A stretch of DNA of 64,000 nucleotides from UBA6059 sp965227155. GTDB taxonomy: Bacteria; Bacteroidota; Bacteroidia; Cytophagales; Cyclobacteriaceae. Below, in pieces: positions 51,647 through 62,219 of this stretch (position 1 is the stretch's first letter; every line of letters starts with the position of its first letter). Position numbers and translations under genes: made by a program. Where the stretch lies: NCBI GenBank assembly GCA_965227155.1, contig OZ245731.1, positions 1,054,001-1,118,000 on the forward strand, given 5' to 3'. The notes beneath the pieces are model-generated. The model saw nothing but the letters and a program-made list of their open reading frames with translations. It had not been told where the DNA came from and did no database searches.

Positions 51647-52579
51647 TTATTCGATTTTAAGATAAGGAAGGATTTTTTGAAATATGCTATCGGGCAAAAT
51701 TTTAATCTCTTTCAGTGCATCTGCATCTTCAAAACGACCATGCTGTACCCTAAAGTTTTCAATAGCTCTGGCCAGGTTATAATTGATATAGGGATGCTTT
51801 ACCAGCGAATCAAACGGTACATCATTAATTGAAATGTAGGCATGATCGACTGTATCCAGATGAAAATATTTTTTCACGGAATCCACCAGCTCAGGCTTTA
51901 AGCCATAAACTTCATGCAATTGGTCATGAGCAGTGTAGCTGCCAAGTAAATCGCGATACTTAACAATCCTCTGACTAAATGCGGGACCAATTCCACGTAT
52001 GCGCTGAAACTCTTCTGCCGTAGCCCGATTTATTCCTTTTGTTATTAATTCCTTAGGCTTCCCTGCTGGTTTGACCTTAATTGTATTTTCTTTTGGGTAT
52101 TCCGGCTTATCAATGTCAGCAATTGGTGGTAAAGTTTCAGGTAATCTAATGACTTCCCAAAGCGCTTCAACCCGACTGCTGTCTATACCATATACTTTAT
52201 ATAAATCTCCTTTTACGCTAAACTTCCCTCCTGCCCCTCTATATTTATCTATTCTTTCTACTATCCATGGCTTAAATCCCAATAAGCCAAGACTATCGAT
52301 GCTCACTAAATTTGGATCAAAACTGAAATGGTAGTTATACGTACTTCTAGTGAAACTTCGGTCATTTTCAATAATATTATCTTCAAGATAATTTCTCCAG
52401 GCTATAAAATCTTCTAATTCATTAGAGTTTTCAGACTGTGTATGTTGATATATTTTTGGCATATAAACCAATGCCAAAAGAAGGAATAGAGAGATAAGCA
52501 ATAACGGAATATATCCAATCAGTTCACTTTTTGACGCTCCAAAAAATCCAATTAAAAATATAAGTATCTTTCTTATCAC
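51647..52579 (-). CDS. ComEA-like helix-hairpin-helix protein
   Basis: A 310-residue protein with one N-terminal membrane segment (YIPLLLISLFLLLALVYM), then several helix-hairpin-helix units: NRATAEEFQRIRGIGPAFSQRIVKYRDLLGSY and YINYNLARAIENFRVQHGRFEDADALKEIKILPDSIFQKILPYL. Such proteins bind DNA nonspecifically; ComEA is the periplasmic DNA receptor for uptake. The single-anchor, multi-HhH form is typical of Bacteroidota. A role in competence is inference. Confidence 0.82.
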   Translation of the reverse strand: MIRKILIFLIGFFGASKSELIGYIPLLLISLFLLLALVYMPKIYQHTQSENSNELEDFIAWRNYLEDNIIENDRSFTRSTYNYHFSFDPNLVSIDSLGLLGFKPWIVERIDKYRGAGGKFSVKGDLYKVYGIDSSRVEALWEVIRLPETLPPIADIDKPEYPKENTIKVKPAGKPKELITKGINRATAEEFQRIRGIGPAFSQRIVKYRDLLGSYTAHDQLHEVYGLKPELVDSVKKYFHLDTVDHAYISINDVPFDSLVKHPYINYNLARAIENFRVQHGRFEDADALKEIKILPDSIFQKILPYLKIE

Positions 52580-52723
52580 TTAGATATAAATTACACATGT
52601 ATAAATATCTATATTTTTTAACATCTTTAAAATAGAATATTCAGGATTACCGTCCCTTTATTTAAAATCATTCCAAATTAACTTACGGTGAACCGCTCTG
52701 AACGCTCGAACTATTAAACCTGT

Positions 52724-52731
52724 TATTTTTG
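52724..52731 (+). promoter_or_regulatory. -7 element of hemA
   Basis: TATTTTTG fits TAnnTTTG and overlaps the TTG at 52729, so the hemA start must be the later ATG at 52753. Confidence 0.5.
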
Positions 52732-52752
52732 TGGTTCTATTGGATTGTAATT

Positions 52753-54033
52753 ATGCATAACAATTTCAAGGCAGTAGCTTTAACCTACAAAAACACGCCT
52801 CTAGACATTAGAGAACTGGTTTCTTTTAATGAAGGTGCCTGCAAAAGGCTGCTGATGTATTTCAAGGAGTTTACTTCTATTACCGAAGCATTGGTTCTTT
52901 CCACTTGCAATCGGACGGAAGTTTATTACAGTGCCGAAGAGGATCAGAGTGAAGATATCATTAAGCTTATCGGTTTAGAGAGAAAGCTATCCAATATCAA
53001 TGAGTATGCCCGATACTTTGAATGTATCAATGATAGTGATAAAGCTGTTGAGCACCTATTTAGAGTGTCGATAGGCATAGAAGCTCAGGTGATCGGCGAT
53101 ATGCAAATCGCCAATCAGGTGAAAAACGCCTACCAATGGTCAGCTGATGAAGAGATGGCTGGGCCATACCTACATAGGCTCATGCATACCATATTCTTTA
53201 CTAATAAAAGAGTGGTACAGGAAACTCCATTTCGTGATGGTGCCGCTTCAGTATCCTATGCAGCAGTAGAACTGGTAGAGGAGCTTACCGCTGATTTTAA
53301 TAGACATAAAATCCTCGTACTTGGTCTTGGAGAAATTGGAGAGGATGTATGTCGAAACCTGGCCGAACATAGCAAAGGTGAAGTTTATGTTGTCAACAGA
53401 ACGATCGCCAAAGCTGAGGCTATTGCACAGGAATGCGGCTTTAAAGTATTGCCGTATGATGGGTTTTTGAATCATATCCATGAAATGGATGTGGTCATTT
53501 CCTCACTGATGCTGGATAAGCCGGTTATTACCAAAGAAGTAATCACACAGAAAGAACTGCATTCATACAAAATTTTGGTAGATCTGTCTGTACCCCGAAC
53601 CATAGAAAACGCCGTTGAAGATGTTCCTGGCGTTATGCTCTTCAATATTGACAGCATTCACAGTAAAGCTAATCAGGCTCTTGAAAGAAGACTCGCTGCA
53701 ATTCCTGATGTGGAAGCCATCATCAAAAGCTCCATTGAGGAGTTTAATGATTGGACCAAAGAAATGGAGGTAAGCCCTACCATCAAAAAGCTGAAAAATG
53801 CGCTGGAGCAAATCCGCAAAGAAGAAATGGCGCGCTATGTGAAAAAGCTTGATGAAAAAGAAACGGAGCTTCTCGATAAAGTCACTAAGAGCATGATGCA
53901 AAAAATCATAAAGCTCCCGGTAATTCAACTCAAAGCGGCTTGCAAACGGGGCGAGGCTGAAACACTTATTGACGTGCTTAATGATCTTTTCAATCTGGAA
54001 AAAGATACAGCTGACAATCCCATAGTTGATTAA
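52753..54033 (+). CDS. hemA: Glutamyl-tRNA reductase
   Basis: 426 residues from the ATG at 52753 (MHNNFKAVALTYKNTPLDIREL). Catalytic Cys in VLSTCNRTEVYY, then VSIGIEAQVIGDMQI, the NADPH domain KILVLGLGEIGEDV and the dimerisation helix. It reduces Glu-tRNA to glutamate-1-semialdehyde, first step of heme synthesis by the C5 route. No other hem gene is adjacent. The 52729 start is ruled out by the promoter element. Confidence 0.95.
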   Translation: MHNNFKAVALTYKNTPLDIRELVSFNEGACKRLLMYFKEFTSITEALVLSTCNRTEVYYSAEEDQSEDIIKLIGLERKLSNINEYARYFECINDSDKAVEHLFRVSIGIEAQVIGDMQIANQVKNAYQWSADEEMAGPYLHRLMHTIFFTNKRVVQETPFRDGAASVSYAAVELVEELTADFNRHKILVLGLGEIGEDVCRNLAEHSKGEVYVVNRTIAKAEAIAQECGFKVLPYDGFLNHIHEMDVVISSLMLDKPVITKEVITQKELHSYKILVDLSVPRTIENAVEDVPGVMLFNIDSIHSKANQALERRLAAIPDVEAIIKSSIEEFNDWTKEMEVSPTIKKLKNALEQIRKEEMARYVKKLDEKETELLDKVTKSMMQKIIKLPVIQLKAACKRGEAETLIDVLNDLFNLEKDTADNPIVD

Positions 54034-54087
54034 TCTATCTGATAAGAGGTAAGGTTCATCCCGTTTTCAAATCTTAGCTTTGCGCAC

Positions 54088-56295
54088 ATGAGAATATTCC
54101 TAGTGGGTATCTTATGGATGCAGGTGCTGACCACAGTAGCTAATGACTACACCATTTTTAAGCAAAATGGTAAAATGGGCATCCAAAATGCTAATGGAAC
54201 CATCATCATAGAAGCAATCTATGATAGCCTTGGTTGGTCAGACCAACACACTTCACCTTTTGAAGATCGTGTGGGGGTTTTTCAGAATAAGCAATGGCGG
54301 CTGTTAAATCTAAAGAATCGTAAGATAAGTGAAAAAAAATACGACTTTTTAGCACCTCTTGAATATGGCGATTTCCTAATTGGTCAACGCAGCATCATTT
54401 CAGGCCAACTTTTTTATGGCACAATATCCCCTACTGGCACAATACGCATAAATCCTCAATTTTCCAGTATCGAACCTTTTCAAAACCAACTGCTTGTTAG
54501 TCAAAGTGGGCTGACAGGCCCAACACTATACGGGGTTATCGATGTGCAGGGGCGATCCATAATCAGCCTAAAATATGAGTTATTGGAGCCCATTACCTCT
54601 CAATTATGGTATGGGCTGACCCCTGAAGGTACAGGGCATTTCTTAAGAAAAGATGGGTCGCTCATAGCCAATACAGATGATTCCCGATACGAAGTGATAA
54701 AGGATGGTTATGTGGTTTATTATCGGGAAAACCTGGCCGGTTTGATCGATCCGGTTGGTTTTATCAAAATTAAGCCTACTTATGAGTCTATAAAAATTGA
54801 TGAAAATGGGCGGATACTTGCCTATCCCGTTGGTAGGTGGAAGGTCGAGGATTCAGAAAGGCAACCTCTTTTTGAAGTGACGGCTACCACCATTGAGGTT
54901 ATCAACCAAAACCTGCTATTTTATAAAAATGGACCAACCGGCCACCTGATCAATAAGCAAGGCAAAAAACTCATAGAGCAGCCACTCTCCCTGGTACACT
55001 CGATGGACTCTCTCCACTTGCTCATTTCCGATGGCACAAAATATGGTGTGCTCAAACCTTTGGGTACCGCATTGTTTCCACTAGAGTTCGACAGCATAGT
55101 ACATGAGAATACATTTTTTGCATTAAAAAAAGAGTCCGGCTGGTTTTTGTATAATCGCTTTGGCAGGCGGCTAACCAATGAACCTTTTGAACTCATCAAA
55201 ACACAAGGCGAGATATTATTTCCTGTACAGAAGGATGGGAAATGGGGTTACCTGGATTTTAATGGCAAAATTGCAATACCCTGTCAATATGATCTGGCGT
55301 ACCCATTCAAATATGCGCGGGCTATCGTAAAGCAGGCTGAGCAATATGGAGTAATCAATGCCTTTGGTCAGTGGCTGATCCCACCTCAGTACCGTGAGAT
55401 TACCATGATCAATAAGGGCTTGTACCTCACGCAGAAGCAAGACCGAAAACTCCTTCTTAATGATCGCCATGAGGTGGTTTTTGAAACCTATAATCAGCTT
55501 ACGCCACACAGTTTTGGCCTTCTGGAGATTGACGAGAAAGGTAAAAAAGGTTTGATCAATAAATACGGCAGACCCGTTTTTGGTTTAAAATATGATAGCA
55601 TCTCTGAATTATTAGATGACAACTATTATATCCTAATCAGTAAAAATTACTATTCGCTGATTGACAAATTGGGCAAAGTAATTATCCCTGAATACAGTCA
55701 GTTTCAAAAGATATTTCCTTTCAAAGGTGAATTTATAGGCATTCAAAAAGATGGAAAATATGGCTACATTGATAGGAACAATAAATTAAGAATAGCCAAT
55801 CAATATGAATATGTGGGCACATGGTCAGAAGGACTGGGTCCGGTAATGCTTCGTGGAAAATGGGGGTTTGTAGATCGATTGGAGCGGTTGGTTGTGCAAC
55901 CCTATTACGATCAGGTGACCCCTTTCAAAGATGGGATAACCATAGTAGAAAAAGACGGACTTTTTGGGCTGGTTGATACGCAGGGCAGGGAGCTGTTACC
56001 ATTAACTTATCATGAAATCATCCGATTAGCATCCGGGTATTTTATCCTGCGAAAAGATGATACCTATGGGCTTGCTGGTAAAGATGGCAGAATCACATTG
56101 CAGCCGCAATACCAGGCTTTGTCAGAATTAAGCCCTGGTCAATTTAAAGTAAAACGCAACAATAAATGGGGCATCAAAGATGCATACAATGTGGATTTAC
56201 TACCGATTAGTTATGAAAATGTGGATTATCACCCTCTTCCGGCTCTTTTTATGATCAAAGAGACCGCTCAGCCTCAAATAATTCAGTTGGACTAA
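54088..56295 (+). CDS. WG-repeat exported protein
   Basis: A 735-residue protein with a short signal peptide (MRIFLVGILWMQVLTTVAN). It is built of WG/KWGYLD-type repeats of about 50 residues (KDGKWGYLDFNGKIAIPCQYD, KDGKYGYIDRNNKLRIANQYEY, RGKWGFVDRLERLVVQPYYD, KDGLFGLVDTQGRELLPLTYHE). WG repeats are beta-rich and common in Bacteroidota surface or periplasmic proteins; function unknown. A TAGCTTTG box ends six bases before the ATG, so the transcript may be leaderless. Confidence 0.87.
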   Translation: MRIFLVGILWMQVLTTVANDYTIFKQNGKMGIQNANGTIIIEAIYDSLGWSDQHTSPFEDRVGVFQNKQWRLLNLKNRKISEKKYDFLAPLEYGDFLIGQRSIISGQLFYGTISPTGTIRINPQFSSIEPFQNQLLVSQSGLTGPTLYGVIDVQGRSIISLKYELLEPITSQLWYGLTPEGTGHFLRKDGSLIANTDDSRYEVIKDGYVVYYRENLAGLIDPVGFIKIKPTYESIKIDENGRILAYPVGRWKVEDSERQPLFEVTATTIEVINQNLLFYKNGPTGHLINKQGKKLIEQPLSLVHSMDSLHLLISDGTKYGVLKPLGTALFPLEFDSIVHENTFFALKKESGWFLYNRFGRRLTNEPFELIKTQGEILFPVQKDGKWGYLDFNGKIAIPCQYDLAYPFKYARAIVKQAEQYGVINAFGQWLIPPQYREITMINKGLYLTQKQDRKLLLNDRHEVVFETYNQLTPHSFGLLEIDEKGKKGLINKYGRPVFGLKYDSISELLDDNYYILISKNYYSLIDKLGKVIIPEYSQFQKIFPFKGEFIGIQKDGKYGYIDRNNKLRIANQYEYVGTWSEGLGPVMLRGKWGFVDRLERLVVQPYYDQVTPFKDGITIVEKDGLFGLVDTQGRELLPLTYHEIIRLASGYFILRKDDTYGLAGKDGRITLQPQYQALSELSPGQFKVKRNNKWGIKDAYNVDLLPISYENVDYHPLPALFMIKETAQPQIIQLD

Positions 56296-57563
56296 TAACC
56301 GCCAACCACCACTTTTGAGAACTTATCTTCGGTCAGGTATTCATTAGCCAACTCCTTTAACCGCTCTGCAGACACAGACTTAACAGTGTCTACAAAATTG
56401 TCATAGAAATTATATCCCAATTCATGGAAATAAACAGCTTTGAACTTGTCTGCCAGGCTGAAGGGAGAGTTTATAGAAGCTTGAAAGTTGCCAAGCATAT
56501 AATTCTTTGCGATCTCCAGTTCTGCCTGCGGTATAGATTCCTCTCGCAACCTTTGCATTTCATAGGAGATTTGGGCTAAGGTGTCTTCAGTCACCTCCCT
56601 GTTTACATCTGTGCCTATGATCATCATGCTGGCTTGGGACAGGTTTACCATTGAACTATATATGCCGTAGGTATAGCCTTTTTGCTCACGAATATTTTTC
56701 ATCAATCGCGATCCAAAATAACCTCCAAAGATCTCATTCAGCACCATTAGCTCCGAATATGAGGGATCCGCTTTTCGCATTATAAAAGATCCAAGCCTAA
56801 TGGAAGATTGCATTGCCTTTGGCCTTTCTACAAATATTTCGCGTTGCGATACTGCTTTAGGTGAAGAGGTATTGCCATTTACATTGGCATTGAATTTCAA
56901 TTGATCAAAAGTTGTTTTTACTACCTCGATATCAGTTTCTGTGACTCCTCCACTCATTATGATGGTAGGCTGTGCACACAATCGGGTCCTTCTGTAATCA
57001 TGAAGGTCATCGGCTGTGATAGCCTCTATAGCCTCTTCTGAAAGTGATAAGCCATAAGGATGCTCACTACCAAATAATGCTTCCTTGATTTTTTGCGAAG
57101 CAAGCATGTTGGGCTTTTCCCGATTGATCTTTACAGATTGCTTCTTTATCCTTTTCTGAATCTCGAGCTCCTTCTCAGGGTATTCAGGTGCATTTATGAT
57201 ATCTCTTAGCAACTGTGAAACGGATCGCAGATGCTTACTGAGTGTATAAACTACAGCGCTAACCCTATCCAGTCCGGGCTTAACCTCCAAAAAGGAGCCA
57301 TAATATTCAAACTGGCTTGCAATTTCATGTGCACTGTGGCCCGCTGCACCTTCCGCAATCATCTTGGCAGCAAAGAAAGATTGGCCATTCTTACGCTCAT
57401 ACCATGCACCTGACTGGAAAATTACCTCCAACCTGACCACCGGCAACTTGCCTGATGAAATGTAGTATAATGGAATTCCGTTTGATAACTGAACGGGTAC
57501 TGCTTCCTGCAAGTCTACTTTTTCAATCTCCCCTGCAGCAGGAGCTTGTGTTCTGTCAATCAT
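56292..57563 (-). CDS. M16-family peptidase homologue, catalytic site lost
   Basis: A 423-residue protein of the insulinase/M16 fold: VRLEVIFQSGAWYERKNGQSFFAAKMIAEGAAGHSAHEI aligns with the active-site region, but the HxxEH zinc motif is replaced by SFFAAK. The C-terminal half has FGSRLMKNIREQKGYTYGIYSS, the conserved R/Y pair of the second domain. In M16B pairs one subunit is often inactive and supports a catalytic partner; no partner gene is adjacent. It follows porV by 3 bp, so it is co-transcribed with the type IX genes. Confidence 0.88.
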   Translation of the reverse strand: MIDRTQAPAAGEIEKVDLQEAVPVQLSNGIPLYYISSGKLPVVRLEVIFQSGAWYERKNGQSFFAAKMIAEGAAGHSAHEIASQFEYYGSFLEVKPGLDRVSAVVYTLSKHLRSVSQLLRDIINAPEYPEKELEIQKRIKKQSVKINREKPNMLASQKIKEALFGSEHPYGLSLSEEAIEAITADDLHDYRRTRLCAQPTIIMSGGVTETDIEVVKTTFDQLKFNANVNGNTSSPKAVSQREIFVERPKAMQSSIRLGSFIMRKADPSYSELMVLNEIFGGYFGSRLMKNIREQKGYTYGIYSSMVNLSQASMMIIGTDVNREVTEDTLAQISYEMQRLREESIPQAELEIAKNYMLGNFQASINSPFSLADKFKAVYFHELGYNFYDNFVDTVKSVSAERLKELANEYLTEDKFSKVVVGGY

Positions 57564-57566
57564 GTA

Positions 57567-58799
57567 TTAATTCGGCTCTTGCGGTTCTGGTTCTTGTGTT
57601 TTGTCAAAGTTAAATAACAATGTAAAGCGCAATGTTTCCGCTAAAGGATGATTTTGTTCGGTTGGCACCAAATAGGCAAAGTCTACACCAAATACCTGAT
57701 ACCTGAAGCCCAATCCGGCTGTTATAAATTGCCGTGCTCCTTTATTCCTGTTTTCATGAAAATAACCCAGGCGAGCGGCAAAGAGATTTCTATACCAATA
57801 TTCGATACCTGTAGAGATCATCACCTCCTGCATCTCTTCGCTAAAACCATCCGGAGCATCTGAGAAAGAGCCAAACATACCACTTAGCAATGGCCTATTG
57901 GGATCATTGCCTCTTAAAATAACCGGTTGGTTAGTATTAGGATCAACAATGAAGTTACCGTTTTCATCCGTCTCATAAACGGGCGGTGTAGGTACCAATA
58001 GCTTATTAAAGTCCAGCACAAAGGTTAAGGTATTGTAAGGGTCAAGACTTGTAGTAAAAGCAGACCCAAATCTGAGGTTCACCGGGATGAAGTCTTCATT
58101 GGACTCACTGGAATAGGTGAGTTTAGCGCCGATATTGGAAATACTTGCACCCAGAGCAATAGAGGAATTTCTACCGCTGAGCATAATGTCTTTATTATAA
58201 TAATACCCCAAGTCTACTGCTACGCTGGTACCAGCCTGGGCATCTGCATTACCTGAAATACTACCACTAAGGTTAGACCAGATGAATCGGGCGGTTACTC
58301 CAACACCCATATTTTCCGTTAGCTTTCTGGAATAGGTACCGTCAAATGCCAATTCGCGAGGGTTTTCAAGGCCAAGAGGAATACCCTGCTCATTGGTTAG
58401 TTGAATTTCACCCAGATCGAAATAGCGAAGGGATGCAGCTACTGATTGAACTCTGTCTATTTTCTTGAATCCTGAGAGGTAGGATATCGACATATCATCT
58501 ACCACATTACCCAACCAGGGAATGTAGCTTACAGCAAAGCCTATCTCTTCCTCAATGAAAGCAAGCTTGGCGTTGTTCCAGTGTACTGAATTTACATCAG
58601 GGCTGGTCGCAACACCGGCTTCACCGAGGGCAGCAGCCCTTGAGTCAGGTGCAAATGTTAAGAATGGAACTGCCGTAGTGATCGGTCTTCTGGTAGTATC
58701 CTGACCGGAAATAATTGCTGCGGTTTGAGCCCAGGCCCCGGAAGATATTAGTATATATCCAAGGGTTAGGAAAACAAATAAAAAGCGCTTGATCATCAA
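57567..58799 (-). CDS. porV: Type IX secretion outer-membrane protein PorV
   Basis: A 410-residue barrel protein: signal ending SSGAWAQ, then the family block FLTFAPDSRAAALGEAGVATSPDVNSVHWNNAKLAF, many amphipathic strands and the aromatic C-terminus (ETLRFTLLFNFDK). PorV (LptO) is the outer-membrane shuttle that accepts CTD-bearing cargo and hands it to PorU. It lies 27 bp downstream of porU on the same strand, the classic order. Confidence 0.93.
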   Translation of the reverse strand: MMIKRFLFVFLTLGYILISSGAWAQTAAIISGQDTTRRPITTAVPFLTFAPDSRAAALGEAGVATSPDVNSVHWNNAKLAFIEEEIGFAVSYIPWLGNVVDDMSISYLSGFKKIDRVQSVAASLRYFDLGEIQLTNEQGIPLGLENPRELAFDGTYSRKLTENMGVGVTARFIWSNLSGSISGNADAQAGTSVAVDLGYYYNKDIMLSGRNSSIALGASISNIGAKLTYSSESNEDFIPVNLRFGSAFTTSLDPYNTLTFVLDFNKLLVPTPPVYETDENGNFIVDPNTNQPVILRGNDPNRPLLSGMFGSFSDAPDGFSEEMQEVMISTGIEYWYRNLFAARLGYFHENRNKGARQFITAGLGFRYQVFGVDFAYLVPTEQNHPLAETLRFTLLFNFDKTQEPEPQEPN

Positions 58800-58825
58800 G
58801 TAAATTTTTCGGTTGGTAAAGATAG

Positions 58826-61800
58826 TTAATTAACAATTATAAGCTTTTTATAGGCTTTGGTTTTCACTCCATCTGTGGAGCTTCTAATTGAAATTTCATA
58901 TATATAGATCCCATTTACAACACTTCCTCCATTTTCATAATAACCATCCCAGTCAATAGCATCGATGGATTGTGGGGCTTCATCAAAGAAGTAGGATTGT
59001 CCAAACACTTTTTCCCCCGATAAGGAGAAAATGTTGAGGTCTACATTGAGTGCTTCCCCAGGCCTGTCATGTGTAAATGAAAATGTAGTATGGTTTTGCA
59101 TCGGGTTAGGGTAATTCTGCAGATTGGATATAGTAATCCCAGCTGTGTTGCCCACATAAAATTCAACTGTAGTGATAGTAGAATTATTGTGAGTATCCCA
59201 AACTTTAGTTGTTAAAGTATGGCGTCCTTCCTCCAATTCTCCGAGTGGGTACCTTACTACACCTCTGCTAAAATCATCTTTAGCAGCAATATAAAAATCA
59301 CTTAAGGGTATAGCAATATCATCATCCAGTATTGCCTGCATCTGCTGGCCAATACCTGTTCTCGATAATGTAATACCATTTTCGTCGGAGATGCCCATCA
59401 ATAATATGGGATTGTTAGGAACCGATTGCCCCGATACAAAAGAAGAATCATTCAGAAATAAACTGACCTGCGGCGGGGTATTATCTTCAGGTACATTAAT
59501 CTCACTGCCACCTACAAATAAGTCTACTTCTGCTCCCATGGCATCTACTTGCAAATCCTCCGATATCGCATACATGGCAACTTTGCCCCTGCCCATTTTG
59601 TAGGAAATGTTTTTGGGCACCACAAATTCCAAATCGAACCTGCCCTGCGAGACAGTTACTTCACCTTTGAAGAGCAACGAGTTTCTACTCTGGAAAGTAG
59701 TAACAGGATTTTCATCCCCCAACGTGCTAATTTCCAATGGCTTGTCCAGAACACTCAGTTGTAGTGTACCATTGAAACCCGGAATTCGATTTCCTGTTAG
59801 ATCAGTGATCTGTCCGGATAAAGAATATCTACCGAGGGCTTTGATGGTATCATTTTCAAATGGCATACCTGCACTGTTGGTAAGTGCAATTTCATACTCC
59901 GGGTAGGCTAACTGCATAGTAGGATCTCCCAGCAGGGCAAAATTCCTGTTGATGGGGCCAGCCAATGAATTATTTTTGGTAACCTTCATGATGTCACCCA
60001 GGCGAGGATGCTGCCCGTCTATTTTGGTAAATGCATGCTCGTAAAAAGCCTGATTTACGGGCAGGTTTGTATTGGAGGTTACTGGTCGGGTAGTAGTGAT
60101 CAATGCTATGGCACCACCATCGGGGTAAAGCAGAATTTGTTCTCCTCCGGAAAATCGAAGTGGATTGTCATAATTCCCAAACTCACAGGTGGCTGTGACC
60201 AATAATGGTAATCGTACTCTATTGGTAAAATCACCAATCATCTGCTCCACAAAAAGATCTTCTTCCGTCCATTTTGATTCGTTGCCATGGCCGGTAAAAT
60301 TGATTATAAAAGCACCCTCATTGATAGCATTTTTGAGGGTTCTGGTGGCCTCCGGTACTGATTTATTACCACCTTCAGTCACTTGTGGAAACGCATCTAC
60401 ATAAATCTTTTGTATGTTGTACTGACTTTGAGCCGTGTCCATGTAATTTGCCAGCTGTTCGGCATGTCGCAGGTGAATATTGAAATCCCCGTCATCAGCC
60501 AGGAAATATATCCGCTTCCTCCATTCTCCCAGGCTTGTCGCGCTTGAACTATACCTAATGACCTTATTAACCAGATCAAATGCCTCCTGCTTGCTCTTTA
60601 CTACCAACCTGCCTACCCCGACTTCCATCTGGTAGTTAACATCAAAGCGTTCTTCCCATTCTCCTTCATCATCATCCATAAAGCCGTAATAATCATCAGA
60701 GGAATGGCTAAAAAGCCGATCCAGTGATTCCCTTGATTCATAGACCGGCACAAAATTATGATCTACGATCAGCCGCTTTTTATAATCAAAAGAAGCATCT
60801 CCAAAGAGCAAAAGATATTTAAGCCGCTTGCCTCCACTCAGGTATTGATGCCTTACATAATCCCTTATGGCGGTAATGTCTTGTTTGCCGGAAGAAAAGT
60901 CATTGTAAATCTGACCTGGCGTAACTACCTCCACCTGCAACCCATCATTTGTTGTCCTAAAATCCGCTAACCGCCTCGCTTCTTCAATGAATAATGGATG
61001 ACTTACAAAAATGGCATCTGCACCATTTGTAGCCCATAAATTCTGATTTGCAATGGATTGGAAAGAAACAGGTCGTTTGGTGGTTTCAGGTGTGAAAGCC
61101 ACTAAGCGTGTGGCTTCTGTCTCCTGGTGCAGATACCTTGATCGAGAACCCTCTACGGAAATCTCCAAGGATACCGGGTTTAGAACATCGGCCATGTGCC
61201 AAACATTCAAATTTTGTGGTGATTGTCCCACTTCAAATACACCCATGTTTAAGCCTCCTGCTTCGCTTACATTGCTGAATAGGAGCTGGCTACTGCGCCA
61301 CACCAGGCTGGCTGGGTATTCTACCGTGAAATAATCCAGGTTTCCTATTGAGCCCGAGGGGCCGTTGTATTCGTAACGAAGGGTAAGTTCAGCGCCTTCA
61401 GTACCATTAACCTGAAAAATATCCTCTGCTAAACTGCCTTTATCTCCATAGGTCTGATCAGGGTATGAGGGTGTCTGCTGAGATCCTAATGTGCTCCCGT
61501 TCAAATTCAAATTAAATGAAGCGCCTGCCGGAGCACGCCCTACCACCACCGATTTAATAGATACATTTCCACTCTGACGACCCGGCGTAGGAATATTGAA
61601 GTTTCTGCTTCTTTCACCACTAGCAGAGAAAGTTTCTCCAAACCACCTTCTTCCGGAACTAAGGATGTTTACCAAATCATTCTCATAGGTGTAAAATGCT
61701 CTGTAAGACCGATGAATATCAGTTCCCTGGGCTTGAAAATCACTCTGAAGAATACGCTTTCCATGCTCAGCAGCTACAGTGAAAAAATAGAAAACGGTAT

Positions 61801-62215
61801 CGCTGTAAATATTATGCTCATACTCAAGGGAATCACCACCAGCTGACCACCATGGTGCATCTGCAGATTGCCCATAAAACAATACATAATCACCCTGATT
61901 CCATTGCCCATCAGCCTCTCCTACTACCCTGATACTGTTTTGCTGAAGGCCTGCCGGACGCGGAATATTATTGCCCTGCGGTAACATGCCGCCACCATTT
62001 CCCCAAAGCTGAATATTTCTCGGGTCGATATTTGCCGTGTTAAATCCCATCTGCTGCAGATCCTCTGTGTTAAGGCGATACACACCTTCTTCTATGACGG
62101 CAATTTTCACCCAATCACCCTCAGCTAACGGCGAATTTTGAGCAAACAAGGTATTTTGGATGAGCAGCATACTAAGCAAAAACCCAATCCCTAAAAAGAA
62201 AATGACGTTTCGCAT
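58826..62215 (-). CDS. porU: Type IX secretion sortase PorU
   Basis: A 1129-residue C25-family protein with a signal peptide (FFLGIGFLLSMLLIQNTLFAQ). The caspase-like catalytic pair is His in IINFTGHGNESKW (about residue 644) and Cys in LLVTATCEFGNYD (about 676). The C-terminus carries a type IX sorting domain (LQNYPNPMQNHTTFSF to the end ...KAYKKLIIVN). PorU cleaves the CTD of secreted proteins and attaches them to the surface. Start 5 bp downstream of pssA's end; porV follows. Confidence 0.94.
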   Translation of the reverse strand: MRNVIFFLGIGFLLSMLLIQNTLFAQNSPLAEGDWVKIAVIEEGVYRLNTEDLQQMGFNTANIDPRNIQLWGNGGGMLPQGNNIPRPAGLQQNSIRVVGEADGQWNQGDYVLFYGQSADAPWWSAGGDSLEYEHNIYSDTVFYFFTVAAEHGKRILQSDFQAQGTDIHRSYRAFYTYENDLVNILSSGRRWFGETFSASGERSRNFNIPTPGRQSGNVSIKSVVVGRAPAGASFNLNLNGSTLGSQQTPSYPDQTYGDKGSLAEDIFQVNGTEGAELTLRYEYNGPSGSIGNLDYFTVEYPASLVWRSSQLLFSNVSEAGGLNMGVFEVGQSPQNLNVWHMADVLNPVSLEISVEGSRSRYLHQETEATRLVAFTPETTKRPVSFQSIANQNLWATNGADAIFVSHPLFIEEARRLADFRTTNDGLQVEVVTPGQIYNDFSSGKQDITAIRDYVRHQYLSGGKRLKYLLLFGDASFDYKKRLIVDHNFVPVYESRESLDRLFSHSSDDYYGFMDDDEGEWEERFDVNYQMEVGVGRLVVKSKQEAFDLVNKVIRYSSSATSLGEWRKRIYFLADDGDFNIHLRHAEQLANYMDTAQSQYNIQKIYVDAFPQVTEGGNKSVPEATRTLKNAINEGAFIINFTGHGNESKWTEEDLFVEQMIGDFTNRVRLPLLVTATCEFGNYDNPLRFSGGEQILLYPDGGAIALITTTRPVTSNTNLPVNQAFYEHAFTKIDGQHPRLGDIMKVTKNNSLAGPINRNFALLGDPTMQLAYPEYEIALTNSAGMPFENDTIKALGRYSLSGQITDLTGNRIPGFNGTLQLSVLDKPLEISTLGDENPVTTFQSRNSLLFKGEVTVSQGRFDLEFVVPKNISYKMGRGKVAMYAISEDLQVDAMGAEVDLFVGGSEINVPEDNTPPQVSLFLNDSSFVSGQSVPNNPILLMGISDENGITLSRTGIGQQMQAILDDDIAIPLSDFYIAAKDDFSRGVVRYPLGELEEGRHTLTTKVWDTHNNSTITTVEFYVGNTAGITISNLQNYPNPMQNHTTFSFTHDRPGEALNVDLNIFSLSGEKVFGQSYFFDEAPQSIDAIDWDGYYENGGSVVNGIYIYEISIRSSTDGVKTKAYKKLIIVN

Positions 62216-62219
62216 TTAA

